Shown here: in pieces, positions 8,281 through 16,462 of the stretch
How positions within the stretch are numbered: position 1 is the stretch's first letter
Layout of the letters: the number at the start of each line of letters is the position of its first letter
Source: Paraburkholderia kirstenboschensis
Lineage (GTDB): Bacteria; Pseudomonadota; Gammaproteobacteria; Burkholderiales; Burkholderiaceae
NCBI RefSeq assembly: GCF_904848585.1
Contig: NZ_CAJHCR010000012.1
Span: 124,001-188,000 of the forward strand
Direction of reading: 5' to 3'
Length of the DNA: 64,000 nucleotides
Position numbers and translations under genes: made by a program
The notes under the pieces: model-generated
The model's input: the letters and a program-made list of their open reading frames with translations, nothing else
Database searches by the model: none
What the model was told of the DNA's origin: nothing

Positions 8281-9339
8281 ATGAAAATGACCTTCCGTTG
8301 GTATGGCGACGCAGACCCTGTGCCGCTCGCTTATATCCGCCAGATCCCCGGCATGGTAGGGGTGGTCTCAGCGGTCTATGACGTGCCCGTGGGCGATGTG
8401 TGGCCGGTCGACAGAATCCGGTCGCTGAAGGAGAAGATCGAGGCTCATGGCCTGACGCTGGAAGTGATCGAAAGCGTGCCGGTGCACGAGGACATCAAGC
8501 TCGGCAAGCCGACGCGCGACATGCTCATCGCCAACTATGGCGAGACGCTGCGTAACCTTGGCGCCTGCGGCGTGAAGGTGGTCTGCTACAACTTCATGCC
8601 GGTTTTCGACTGGACCCGCACCTCGCTCGACATGCAACTGCCCGATGGATCGACGACCCTCGCGTTCGACACGCAAGCGATCCGTGAGCTCGACGTCAGC
8701 CAGGGTATCCAGCTACCCGGCTGGGACGCGAGCTATCGGCCCGAACAGTTGAAAGCCCTGCTGCGCGACTACGAAGCGCTAGACGAAGCCGGTCTGTGGG
8801 CCAATCTCGACTACTTCCTGCGCGCGATCATTCCGGTGGCGAAAGAAGCCGGCCTCAAGATGGCGATCCACCCCGACGATCCGCCGCGGCCGATTTTCGG
8901 CCTGCCGCGCATCGTGAAAAATCGCGCTGACCTGCAGCGCGTGCTGGCCATTGTCGACGATCCGGCGAACGGCCTGACACTGTGTTCCGGTTCGCTGGGC
9001 GCGGACCAGCAGAACGATATTCCGGCACTCGTGCGCGAGTTCGGCGCGCGTGGCCGGATTCATTTCGCGCACCTGCGTAACGTGCAAACCAATGCCGCAG
9101 GCGACTTTCATGAGACCTCGCATCGTTCGGCCGATGGCTCGCTCGACATGGCGGAAATCGTCAAAGCCTATTTCGAAACCGGCTTTGAAGGCTATGCAAG
9201 GCCGGACCATGGGCGAATGATCTGGGGCGAAACGGGCCGCGCCGGCTATGGGCTGTTCGATCGCGCGCTGGGTGCGGTCTACCTGAACGGCATCTGGGAA
9301 GGGCTCGCCAAGCATCCGGCCGATCATGCGGCTGAGTAA
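8281..9339 (+). CDS. uxuA: Mannonate dehydratase UxuA
   Basis: Dehydrates D-mannonate to 2-keto-3-deoxy-D-gluconate in hexuronate catabolism. The 352-residue protein starts MKMTFRWYGDADPVPLAYIR and shows the UxuA signature at the N-terminus (IRQIPGMVGVVSAVYDVP, then a LEVIESVPVHEDIKLG strand). Further motifs are KMAIHPDDPP, LCSGSLGA, IHFAHLRN and DGSLDMAEIV, which carry the metal- and substrate-binding His and Asp residues. It is somewhat shorter than the E. coli enzyme, as is common in short-form UxuA proteins. It starts after AGGAGGAG and overlaps the next gene by 14 bases, so the two are coupled. The conserved upstream element suggests control by the LysR at 11758-12747. Confidence 0.93.
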   Translation: MKMTFRWYGDADPVPLAYIRQIPGMVGVVSAVYDVPVGDVWPVDRIRSLKEKIEAHGLTLEVIESVPVHEDIKLGKPTRDMLIANYGETLRNLGACGVKVVCYNFMPVFDWTRTSLDMQLPDGSTTLAFDTQAIRELDVSQGIQLPGWDASYRPEQLKALLRDYEALDEAGLWANLDYFLRAIIPVAKEAGLKMAIHPDDPPRPIFGLPRIVKNRADLQRVLAIVDDPANGLTLCSGSLGADQQNDIPALVREFGARGRIHFAHLRNVQTNAAGDFHETSHRSADGSLDMAEIVKAYFETGFEGYARPDHGRMIWGETGRAGYGLFDRALGAVYLNGIWEGLAKHPADHAAE

Positions 9340-10819
9340 TGCCGCCGTGGCTTCGCTGGGGGGGCGCGCCGCTCGCAGAATCGTCGTTCCCACCTACGAT
9401 CGCGCGGGCCTTGCACCGGGCATCGTCCATCTGGGCCTCGGGGCGTTTCATCGCGCGCACCAGGCCGTTTACACCGAGCACACGTTGCGCGCTGGCGATC
9501 ATCGCTGGGGCATCGTCGGCGTGTCGTTGCGACGTGCGGACACTTCGGAGGCGCTCACTGCGCAGGATCATCTGTATACCGTGGATGTGCGCGACGGCAC
9601 CGCGGATTCGTTTCAGGTGATTGGTGCACTGATCGCTTCGCTGGTCGCACCGCAGTCGCCTGCGGCCGTACTGGATGCGATGACCGATCCGCGCTGCCAT
9701 ATCGTCAGCCTGACGATCACCGAGAAAGGCTATTGCCGGAATCCTGCCAGCGGCGCATTGGAGTTCGATCATCCCGACATTGCCCATGATCTGCGCGAGG
9801 CCACCGCGCCGCGAAGTGCGATCGGCTTCGTCGTGCGCGCGCTGGCGTTGCGGCGCGCGGCCGGTTTGCGCCCGCTGACCGTGATGTCATGCGACAACCT
9901 GCCGTCCAACGGCGACACGATGCGCGCGTTGACGCTGGCGTTCGCGCGCGAAACGGATCCTGCGCTGGCCAACTGGATCGAGCGAGAGGGCGCGTTTCCC
10001 AACACGATGGTGGATCGGATCGTGCCGCTCACCACCGACGCCGATCGCACGCGCGTAGCGGAGCAACTGGGTGTCGACGATGCATGGCCGGTGATGACCG
10101 AGCCGTTCTCGCAATGGGTAATCGAAGACCGCTTCGCCGGTCCACGGCCGGCCTGGGAGCACGCAGGCGCGACGCTCGTGTGCGACGCGCGTCCCTATGA
10201 GCAGGCCAAATTGCGGATGCTGAACGGCTCGCATTCGGCGCTCGCGTACCTCGGCTCGCTGATTGGCTATGACACCGTTGATCAGGCGATCGGCGCGCCG
10301 GCCCTGCTGAACTTTGTCGAAAGCATGTTGCGCGACGAGGTGGAGCCGACGCTGTCGCGACCCGCTTTGGCCAGCTATCGCGCTGAACTGTTCGAGCGCT
10401 TTCGCAACACCGCGCTCGATCACCGCTTGCAACAGATCGCGACCGACGGCTCGCAGAAACTGCCGCAGCGCTGGCTGGAAAGCGTGCGCGTCAACCTGAA
10501 AAGCGGCGCGCCGACCGAACGTCTGGCATTTGCGTTGGCTGGTTGGATCGCATACCTGGGTGGTCAGGACGAGACAGGCCGCACCTACGCCATCGCGGAC
10601 CCGCTCGCCGACACACTGACCGAAGCGGTCCGCTCGACCCTGCTCGCGAATGCCATCGACGCGGTACGAACACTGTTCGAAATCGAGTCGATTTTTGGAT
10701 GCGATCTGCGTGCACAGCCGCGCTTCGTCGCGCAGGTCGCAGGCCATCTGGCGGCGATTCGCGCACAAGGCGTCGTCAAAGCCATGGAAGCTTGCAGCGC
10801 TTCACGGCCCTGCATGTAG
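9326..10819 (+). CDS. uxuB: Mannitol dehydrogenase family protein, probable fructuronate reductase
   Basis: Expected reaction: NAD(H)-dependent interconversion of D-fructuronate and D-mannonate, feeding UxuA. The 497 residues show the family N-terminus (GIVHLGLGAFHRAHQAVYTE, a Rossmann-like nucleotide loop), the VSLTITEKGYCRN strand, MSCDNLPSNG and FPNTMVDRIVP, and the catalytic helix region KLRMLNGSHSALAYLG with the conserved Lys-Asn-His pattern. The ATG lies inside the uxuA reading frame (14-base overlap). Mannitol or arabinitol dehydrogenase is a possible alternative within this family, but the direct coupling to uxuA favours UxuB. Confidence 0.85.
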   Translation: MRLSNAAVASLGGRAARRIVVPTYDRAGLAPGIVHLGLGAFHRAHQAVYTEHTLRAGDHRWGIVGVSLRRADTSEALTAQDHLYTVDVRDGTADSFQVIGALIASLVAPQSPAAVLDAMTDPRCHIVSLTITEKGYCRNPASGALEFDHPDIAHDLREATAPRSAIGFVVRALALRRAAGLRPLTVMSCDNLPSNGDTMRALTLAFARETDPALANWIEREGAFPNTMVDRIVPLTTDADRTRVAEQLGVDDAWPVMTEPFSQWVIEDRFAGPRPAWEHAGATLVCDARPYEQAKLRMLNGSHSALAYLGSLIGYDTVDQAIGAPALLNFVESMLRDEVEPTLSRPALASYRAELFERFRNTALDHRLQQIATDGSQKLPQRWLESVRVNLKSGAPTERLAFALAGWIAYLGGQDETGRTYAIADPLADTLTEAVRSTLLANAIDAVRTLFEIESIFGCDLRAQPRFVAQVAGHLAAIRAQGVVKAMEACSASRPCM

Positions 10820-10883
10820 CCGCAACGTTCGCCGCGTTCACCGCGTTCTGCAGAGTAGCAGCCCTAAATAACTGGAGGAAGAC

Positions 10884-11714
10884 ATGAGCGACCTGCTCGT
10901 CAAACCGTCAAAGCATGCCGAAGACGGCCAGATCATCCATATCACGCCGGCGAGCGCCGGCTGGAAATACGTCGGCTTCGATGTTTTCGAGTTGAACGCC
11001 GGCGCCAGGCTTACGCGGGAGACGGGCGATCGCGAAGTCGTGGTCGTGCTCGTCAAGGGACACGCAATAGTCGGTTGCGAAGGGCTCGCGAGCCGCGCAA
11101 TCGGCGCACGGATGTCGCCGTTCGATGGCGCGCCGTGGTCCATGTATGTGCCGCCGCATACGCGCTACACGATCGAAGCCACCGACGACGTCGAACTCGG
11201 CATCTGCTCCGCGCCCACGAAGGGCGGCCTGCCGCCGCGCTTCATTGCACCCGACGAGGTGAAGCAGGAAACCCGTGGCACTGGCGCCAATCTGCGTCAC
11301 GTGCGCCACATCCTGCCGGAAACCGAGCCGGCGGAAAGCTTGCTGGTGGTGGAATCGGTGACGCCCGCAGGCAACTGGTCCAGTTACCCGCCGCATCGAC
11401 ACGATACCGACGACGGGGAGCAGCAGACCTATCTCGAGGAAACTTATTACCACCGGCTCTCGCCGCCGCAGGGCTTCGCAATTCAGCGTGTCTATACCGA
11501 CGACCGCAGTCTTGACGAAACGCTCGCGGCTTACGACAAGCATGTCGTGCTGGTGCCTCGCGGCTATCACCCGGTGGCCGCCGCGCACGGCTACAACCTT
11601 TACTACCTGAACGTGATGGCCGGTCCGCGCCGCACGTGGCACGTGCATAACGAGCCGGCTCATGAGTGGTTACTACAACCCGACGCAAGCGTTGCAGCCG
11701 ACGGCGCGCGCTGA
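10884..11714 (+). CDS. iolB: 5-deoxy-glucuronate isomerase IolB
   Basis: Isomerises 5-deoxy-D-glucuronate to 2-deoxy-5-keto-D-gluconate in myo-inositol catabolism. The 276-residue bicupin has the family pattern: a DVFELNAGARLTRETGDREV strand, VPPHTRYTIEA, then the metal-binding YPPHRHDTDD and a YLEETYYHR segment with Glu, and a C-terminal VPRGYHPV with a final His. It starts after TGGAGGAAGAC, 64 bases downstream of uxuB, in the same orientation. No other iol gene is in the window, so here IolB may serve the uronate operon or a substrate other than inositol-derived acid. Confidence 0.9.
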   Translation: MSDLLVKPSKHAEDGQIIHITPASAGWKYVGFDVFELNAGARLTRETGDREVVVVLVKGHAIVGCEGLASRAIGARMSPFDGAPWSMYVPPHTRYTIEATDDVELGICSAPTKGGLPPRFIAPDEVKQETRGTGANLRHVRHILPETEPAESLLVVESVTPAGNWSSYPPHRHDTDDGEQQTYLEETYYHRLSPPQGFAIQRVYTDDRSLDETLAAYDKHVVLVPRGYHPVAAAHGYNLYYLNVMAGPRRTWHVHNEPAHEWLLQPDASVAADGAR

Positions 11715-11724
11715 TCCGGTTGCC

Positions 11725-11766
11725 GTGAGTCAATCGCCGTGAGTCAATCGCCGTGAGTCAATCGCC
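11725..11766. repeat. Three perfect tandem copies of a 14-bp unit
   Basis: The unit GTGAGTCAATCGCC is repeated three times without interruption (11725-11738, 11739-11752, 11753-11766) between the convergent iolB and LysR genes. The LysR stop codon (complement of TCA at 11758-11760) lies in the third copy. Because 14 is not a multiple of three, gain or loss of a copy would shift the LysR C-terminal end. Confidence 0.95.
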
Positions 11767-12747
11767 GCTGGCGTCGGGGCCTTGGGTGTCGAACCCGGCG
11801 GCCTCGCGCAGCGCTTGCAGCATCGCCCGCGCGCCCGGTGAGAGCCTTTCGCCGCGCCGCGTGACGATGCCCGCCGGTCCGAGCTTCAGATCGAGTTCGA
11901 ACGGCAGCGGTTCGAGCGCGCCGGCAATGCAATACGGCCGCACCGGCTCGCGCGCAAGCGGCGCGATCATATCGCTCATCTGAAGCAGACTCGTGATGAC
12001 GGGCAGCGACGAACTCTCGACCACGTCCGTCGGCAACGCGAGCTGCCGTTCGAGAAAAAGTTGCGTGAGCTGATTGCGCATCACATTGCCTTTCGGCGGC
12101 AAGATCCATGTTTGCGGCGCCAGTTCGTTCCAGCTCAATGTCTTGCGCCTGGCGAGCGGATGGCCAACGCGTGCGAACAGAGCGTGCTGTGCTTCTGCGA
12201 GTGGGGCATAGTTCAGTTCCACCAGATCGTCCGGATTGCGGATTCGCGCGACGATCATATCCAGTTTGCCTTCCTGCAGACGCTGCACCAACACCTCGCT
12301 GAACTCCATCTCGATGTTGACGCGAATCTGCGGAAAGCGCTTCTTGAGCAGCGCCACCGCTTTCGGCACGAGGTTGGTGGCCGCCGTGACCTCGGTGCCG
12401 ATCATCGCCTGCCCGGTCAGGCCGGCTTTGAGCGCGGACACTTCGTCGTATGCGTGCTGCAACTCCGCCAGCACGTTGCGTGCATGGCGGATCAGCACCT
12501 CGCCGTACCAGGTGGGCTCGACACCGCGCGGATGCCTTTCGAAGAGCGCCACACCCATCGTCTCTTCCAGTTCGCGCAGCAACTTGGTCGCCCCGGGCTG
12601 CGTCATGTGCGCGGCTTCCGCTGCGCGCAGCACCGAGCGATGCGTGTCGAGCTGAACGATCAGGGCTAGTTGACGTGTCTTCAGACGCGAGGGGTCGAAG
12701 CGGCTCGTCGCGACGCCGGTGTCCGGATGAGTAGCAGAGGTCACCAT
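11758..12747 (-). CDS. LysR-type transcriptional regulator of the uronate/M24 regulon
   Basis: A 329-residue LysR protein. The winged helix is in residues 20-80 (LKTRQLALIVQLDTHRSVLRAAEAAHMTQP split across helix-turn-helix, then TKLLRELEETMGVALFERHPRG). The effector domain follows from about residue 105 (AMIGTEVTAATNLVPKAVALL). The 'KTRQL..I..LD..RSV..AA' start is typical of the GbpR-like subgroup. The start is preceded by GGAGATGAC. It is divergent from the M24 gene and its own promoter must overlap the 69-bp element at 12759-12827. It probably regulates itself, the M24-MHS operon and uxuA-uxuB-iolB. The effector is not known; a sugar acid is plausible. Confidence 0.9.
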   Translation of the reverse strand: MVTSATHPDTGVATSRFDPSRLKTRQLALIVQLDTHRSVLRAAEAAHMTQPGATKLLRELEETMGVALFERHPRGVEPTWYGEVLIRHARNVLAELQHAYDEVSALKAGLTGQAMIGTEVTAATNLVPKAVALLKKRFPQIRVNIEMEFSEVLVQRLQEGKLDMIVARIRNPDDLVELNYAPLAEAQHALFARVGHPLARRKTLSWNELAPQTWILPPKGNVMRNQLTQLFLERQLALPTDVVESSSLPVITSLLQMSDMIAPLAREPVRPYCIAGALEPLPFELDLKLGPAGIVTRRGERLSPGARAMLQALREAAGFDTQGPDASGD

Positions 12748-12758
12748 GTCATCTCCAC

Positions 12759-12827
12759 GTATTCCATATCGATATAGATTATGAGTTATTTTTCATTTTA
12801 AAAGCATATCGATCGATTCTACTATGC
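12759..12827 (+). promoter_or_regulatory. Conserved 69-bp promoter/operator element, copy B (LysR-M24 divergent region)
   Basis: The same length as copy A at 8055-8123 and 54/69 identical without gaps. It begins 12 bases from the LysR start codon and ends 103 bases before the M24 start, so it can act on both divergent genes. The shared TACTAT near its right end could be a -10 box. Confidence 0.75.
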
Positions 12828-12930
12828 ATAAGACGCCCGGCATTCCAGGCCGGCGCGGATTCATTCACGGACATCGAGACCGGCTGCATCGAGCAGTCGC
12901 GCATGCAACCGCACAGGAGATGAAGAAGCA

Positions 12931-14097
12931 ATGAACATCCGTACCACAGACATCCCGCCGGAAGGCATCACCACCGACGAATTCCTTGGCCGCGTCGCCA
13001 AAGTCCGCAGCGCACTCGACAAGGCGGGCCTCGTCGGTCTGCTCGCCTTCGGCGATTGTTGGCGTGGCGCGAACATCGGCTACTTCACCGAATTCCGTCC
13101 GCTCGACGGCGTATCGGACATCGCCAACGCGATCCTGCTGTTGCCTGTGGACGGCGACCCGGTCCTGTTCGTGTCGGATCAATGCTTCGATTACGCGACG
13201 AGCGTGACCGCCTTCGAGGTGCGCAGCCTTCGTGAAGTCACGCAACAGGTGCAGGCATTTTCGGCACGGCATCGCAGCGGCACGGTCGGCCTCGCCGGCG
13301 CCGCCTATATCCCTGCGGATCTGCTGAAGCGCCTGAACGCCGGTCTGGGCGAATTGAAGCTCGAGCCGACGATGGTGCTGGCCGAAGTCAAGGCGATCAA
13401 GAGCGACGCCGAAGTCGCACTGATGCGCAAGGCCTCCGCCTTGACCGATTCGGCGATGGCCGCGATTCGCGATGCGCTCGCCGACGGCCGTCCCTACACC
13501 GAGCGTGAACTTGCTCTGATCGCTGACCGCGCGATGCTCGCGGGCGGAGCAGACCGGACCGCGTTCGATTCGATGGTGCAGTCCGGTCCGCGCTCGGCGT
13601 ATAACCTGGCGCGCCCCACCGACCGCATCCTGCAACCGGGCGACCTGATCATGACCGACATCGGTGCGCGCTATCGTGGGTACGTAGCCGATGGCGGACG
13701 CGGTTTCACCTACGGTCCGGCGAATCCCGAGAAGATGGCGATCGTCGCGGCAGCGGCGCGCGCGGTCGAAGCGGGGCTTGCCGCCGCACGTCCCGGCATG
13801 GCGGCCATGGAACTGAATGCGGTAATCCAGCAGGCGCTGGTGAAATCGAACTACGAGCAATACTCGAGCGAAGCGCGCGGCCATGGCACCGGTCACGGCA
13901 CCGGCATGGACCCGGAAGAAGAAGCGCCGTGGATCGGGCCGGGCAACACCACCGTGCTGCAGGAAAACATGGTCTTTACCCTGAAGGCGACGATCACGGT
14001 GCCGAACGTCGGCGGTTTGCGCACGGAACGTATAGTGCGGCTGACCTCGGGCGGCGTCGAAACGCTCGACCAGTTCCCGATGGAGCTGCACTGGTGA
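12931..14097 (+). CDS. M24 family (Xaa-Pro peptidase/creatinase-like) metallohydrolase
   Basis: A 388-residue 'pita-bread' hydrolase: an N-terminal creatinase-like domain (residues 15-150) and a catalytic M24 domain. Metal ligands are visible as Asp243 and Asp254 (TDIGARYRGYVADGG), His322 (GHGTGHGTGMD), a Glu in QENMVFTLKA and a Glu in LRTERIV, so the dinuclear site is complete. Known for the family: cleavage of X-Pro peptide bonds or of amide/amidine C-N bonds, as in creatine and ectoine. The start follows AGGAG. It precedes an MHS transporter by 88 bases and is divergent from a LysR gene. The shared operator with uxuAB-iolB suggests that it releases a sugar acid from an amide conjugate; this is inference. 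Confidence 0.85.
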   Translation: MNIRTTDIPPEGITTDEFLGRVAKVRSALDKAGLVGLLAFGDCWRGANIGYFTEFRPLDGVSDIANAILLLPVDGDPVLFVSDQCFDYATSVTAFEVRSLREVTQQVQAFSARHRSGTVGLAGAAYIPADLLKRLNAGLGELKLEPTMVLAEVKAIKSDAEVALMRKASALTDSAMAAIRDALADGRPYTERELALIADRAMLAGGADRTAFDSMVQSGPRSAYNLARPTDRILQPGDLIMTDIGARYRGYVADGGRGFTYGPANPEKMAIVAAAARAVEAGLAAARPGMAAMELNAVIQQALVKSNYEQYSSEARGHGTGHGTGMDPEEEAPWIGPGNTTVLQENMVFTLKATITVPNVGGLRTERIVRLTSGGVETLDQFPMELHW

Positions 14098-14185
14098 GCA
14101 AAGCTCATTTATCGTAACCCGCCGGCGGACCCGCGCCGCCAAACGCAGCGGCTTAAGACATAGATTCCCAGAGAAGGGAGGAGAC

Positions 14186-15568
14186 ATGAATACATCGCCC
14201 GTTTCATCCGGTAACGCGCCGGTTATCAGCCGTTCGGCCGTCAACCGTGTGCTGGTCGCTTCGGTGGTCGGGACCGCTATCGAGTGGTACGACTTTTTTC
14301 TCTATGCCACCGCTTCGGCGCTGGTGTTCGCCAAGCTGTTCTTCCCCTCGTTCGATCCGATGGTCGGCACCATCGCGGCGTTCGGCAGTTTTGCGGTCGG
14401 CTATCTCGCGCGGCCATTCGGCGCCGTGTTTTTCGGGCACTTTGGCGACCGCATCGGACGCAAGACGACGCTTGTCGCGACGCTGACGATCATGGGTGTC
14501 GGCACCTTCGTGATCGGCCTGCTGCCGACCTACACTTCGATCGGCGTCTGGGCGCCGATCCTGCTGGTGGCGATGCGCTTCCTGCAAGGGCTCGGCGTCG
14601 GCGGTGAATGGGGCGGCGCGGTGCTGATGGTGGTCGAAACGGCGCCGGCCAGCAAGCGTGGCTTCTTCGGCGCGTTCCCGCAATTGGGTGTGCCGCTTGG
14701 GCTGATGCTCTCGACCGCGGTGTTCAAAGCAGTGTCGAGTCTGCCGTCGGACGCGTTCTATTCATGGGGATGGCGCTTGCCGTTCCTGCTGAGCGTCGCG
14801 CTTATCGCGATCGGCCTGTTTATCCGCCTGCGCGTCATGGAGTCGCCGGTATTCGAACAGGTCAAGGCGAGCAAGCAGGTCGTGAAGGCGCCGCTGATCG
14901 AATTGCTGCGCCGGCATCCGAAGGATCTCGTGCTCACGATCGGCACGCGCTTCGCGGTCGACATTACCTTCAACGTGATCAACGTGTTCGTGCTGGTCTA
15001 TGGCACGACCCGGCTCGGCCTGCCGCGCGGACTGCTGCTGAACGCCATCATTCTCGGCTGCGCCTTCGCGCTGATCACGCTGCCATTGTTCGGCAAACTG
15101 TCGGATCTGATCGGACGCCGGACCGTCTTCATGTTCGGGGCGGTGTTCGTGGCGATCTACGGATTCGCATTCTTTCCGTTGCTCGAGACACGCAATCCGA
15201 CTTTGATTCTCTTGGCGTACGTCTGCGGTATCGCGTTGAGCCAGGCGTCCGTGTACGGTGTGCAATCCACGTGGTTTGCGGAGCTGTTCGGTACGCGGGT
15301 GCGTTATACGGGTGCGTCGCTGCCGTATCAGATCGCCGGCATCATTACGTCAGGGCCGACGCCGTTGATCGCCACCTATCTGTTCGCCACGTACGGCCAG
15401 ACGCTGCCCATTTCCATCTATATCGCGGCGACGGGGCTGCTGAGCCTGGTGTGCGCGTTTTTCCTCGCCGAGACTTTCAAGCGGGATCTGTCGGCAGAGC
15501 CGGAAGATGAAGCGGCCGCGGCGAGTGCACATGTGCACGCGCACTCGCCGCATTCTCTGTCGCGCTGA
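14186..15568 (+). CDS. MFS transporter, metabolite:H+ symporter (MHS) family
   Basis: A 460-residue permease with twelve predicted helices. The N-terminus has the MHS signature SVVGTAIEWYDFFLYATAS, and the cytoplasmic loop 2-3 shows GHFGDRIGRKTTLV, with a second copy KLSDLIGRRTVFM after helix 8. MRFLQGLGVGGEWGGA in helix 4 is characteristic. Such proteins bring organic acids or zwitterions in with protons. It is preceded by GGGAGGAGAC and follows the M24 gene, so the pair probably imports and hydrolyses the same compound. The C-terminus ends in a His-rich tail (HVHAHSPH), possibly a metal-binding or flexible end. Confidence 0.9.
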   Translation: MNTSPVSSGNAPVISRSAVNRVLVASVVGTAIEWYDFFLYATASALVFAKLFFPSFDPMVGTIAAFGSFAVGYLARPFGAVFFGHFGDRIGRKTTLVATLTIMGVGTFVIGLLPTYTSIGVWAPILLVAMRFLQGLGVGGEWGGAVLMVVETAPASKRGFFGAFPQLGVPLGLMLSTAVFKAVSSLPSDAFYSWGWRLPFLLSVALIAIGLFIRLRVMESPVFEQVKASKQVVKAPLIELLRRHPKDLVLTIGTRFAVDITFNVINVFVLVYGTTRLGLPRGLLLNAIILGCAFALITLPLFGKLSDLIGRRTVFMFGAVFVAIYGFAFFPLLETRNPTLILLAYVCGIALSQASVYGVQSTWFAELFGTRVRYTGASLPYQIAGIITSGPTPLIATYLFATYGQTLPISIYIAATGLLSLVCAFFLAETFKRDLSAEPEDEAAAASAHVHAHSPHSLSR

Positions 15569-15600
15569 GCGCAAATCGATCCTGATGTGATGTCGTGGAT

Positions 15601-15634
15601 GACCCCGCTGTATGACCTCGCTGTTTGCGGGGTC
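15601..15634 (+). terminator. Possible terminator hairpin after the MHS transporter
   Basis: GACCCCGC pairs perfectly with GCGGGGTC across an 18-base loop, 32 bases after the transporter stop. No T-run follows, so it may be a processing or Rho-dependent end rather than a classical terminator. Confidence 0.4.
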
Positions 15635-15797
15635 GCAGCGGGGCTGGCGCAAGGCGGCCGTCGAGTCGCTAACGCGGTCTGAATGGATGCTTTGCAATGG
15701 CAGTGGGCGGTCCACTGACGGCCACGCTGATTGCGTCGGGCCGGTGAACTGCTCTCGCATCGGCAAGCTACGTGGGTTCGGACGGATTGCGTTCGCG

Positions 15798-16361
15798 TCA
15801 CAATCCATGCGTTGGGACGAGAGGGGCAAGCCATGCGTAGCTCAATCCGATATCGCTGTCGGCCTGCATGCTGTAAATCTGATCTGTTACTGGGCATGCG
15901 TGAGCATATACCGCTGAGAACCTGGCAAACTCGTCCATTCGCTCTGTCGTGCTCTGTGATTGGATCAGCAGGATTGCATGGCGGGCGAAGTAGCGCGATG
16001 CCTGTTGTTTTACGAAGGCGGCATCGCGGTCAAGCTGAGCTTCGCTTGCGCTTCTGGCATCGCGCACGATAATGGATGCCAAGCCGGTGGCTGTGCGCGC
16101 CAGAATCCAGATCGCTCGAATGCCGTGGACGCTCCCGCATTCCAGGGGCACGCGAATCAAGCCCGTTACGCCGGTGAAATTCAAGTCGGTTTCCAGCACT
16201 TGTCTGGCCTTACGGGGGATATCCGCGCCGGCCAGCCATGCCGTTAGTTGAGCAGACGGTCGCTGTGAACCAGAGAGCGTGAGCCCTGTTTCACCTAGCA
16301 AACAGGGCTCGCTATACGCTCCATCGCAAGTTCCTACTGTCAGATAGTTTGGCAGCGTCAT
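15798..16361 (-). CDS. Hypothetical protein
   Basis: A 187-residue frame beginning MTLPNYLTVGTCDGAYSEP, with GGAG seven bases before the ATG, so it could be translated. No signal peptide, membrane helix or known motif is recognised. The middle (residues 45-125) could be a small alpha/beta sensor-like domain. Base composition is less GC-rich than its neighbours, which hints at acquired DNA. It stands alone between the MHS transporter and a minus-strand MFS gene. It may also be a non-functional remnant. Confidence 0.4.
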   Translation of the reverse strand: MTLPNYLTVGTCDGAYSEPCLLGETGLTLSGSQRPSAQLTAWLAGADIPRKARQVLETDLNFTGVTGLIRVPLECGSVHGIRAIWILARTATGLASIIVRDARSASEAQLDRDAAFVKQQASRYFARHAILLIQSQSTTERMDEFARFSAVYAHACPVTDQIYSMQADSDIGLSYAWLAPLVPTHGL

Positions 16362-16462
16362 GCTGACTCCGGCCTATCCAGAACAACATTCGTTCGGTAG
16401 CGCTGCGCATCTGGTTCCGGGCGGCGCTGCCGTATCTGGTTGGTAATGGTGCAAGCCTCGTC

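Noticed and set aside
12865..14244. 459-codon minus-strand frame opposite the M24 gene
   Set aside because: No recognisable domain and Arg-rich; the plus strand encodes a complete metal site.
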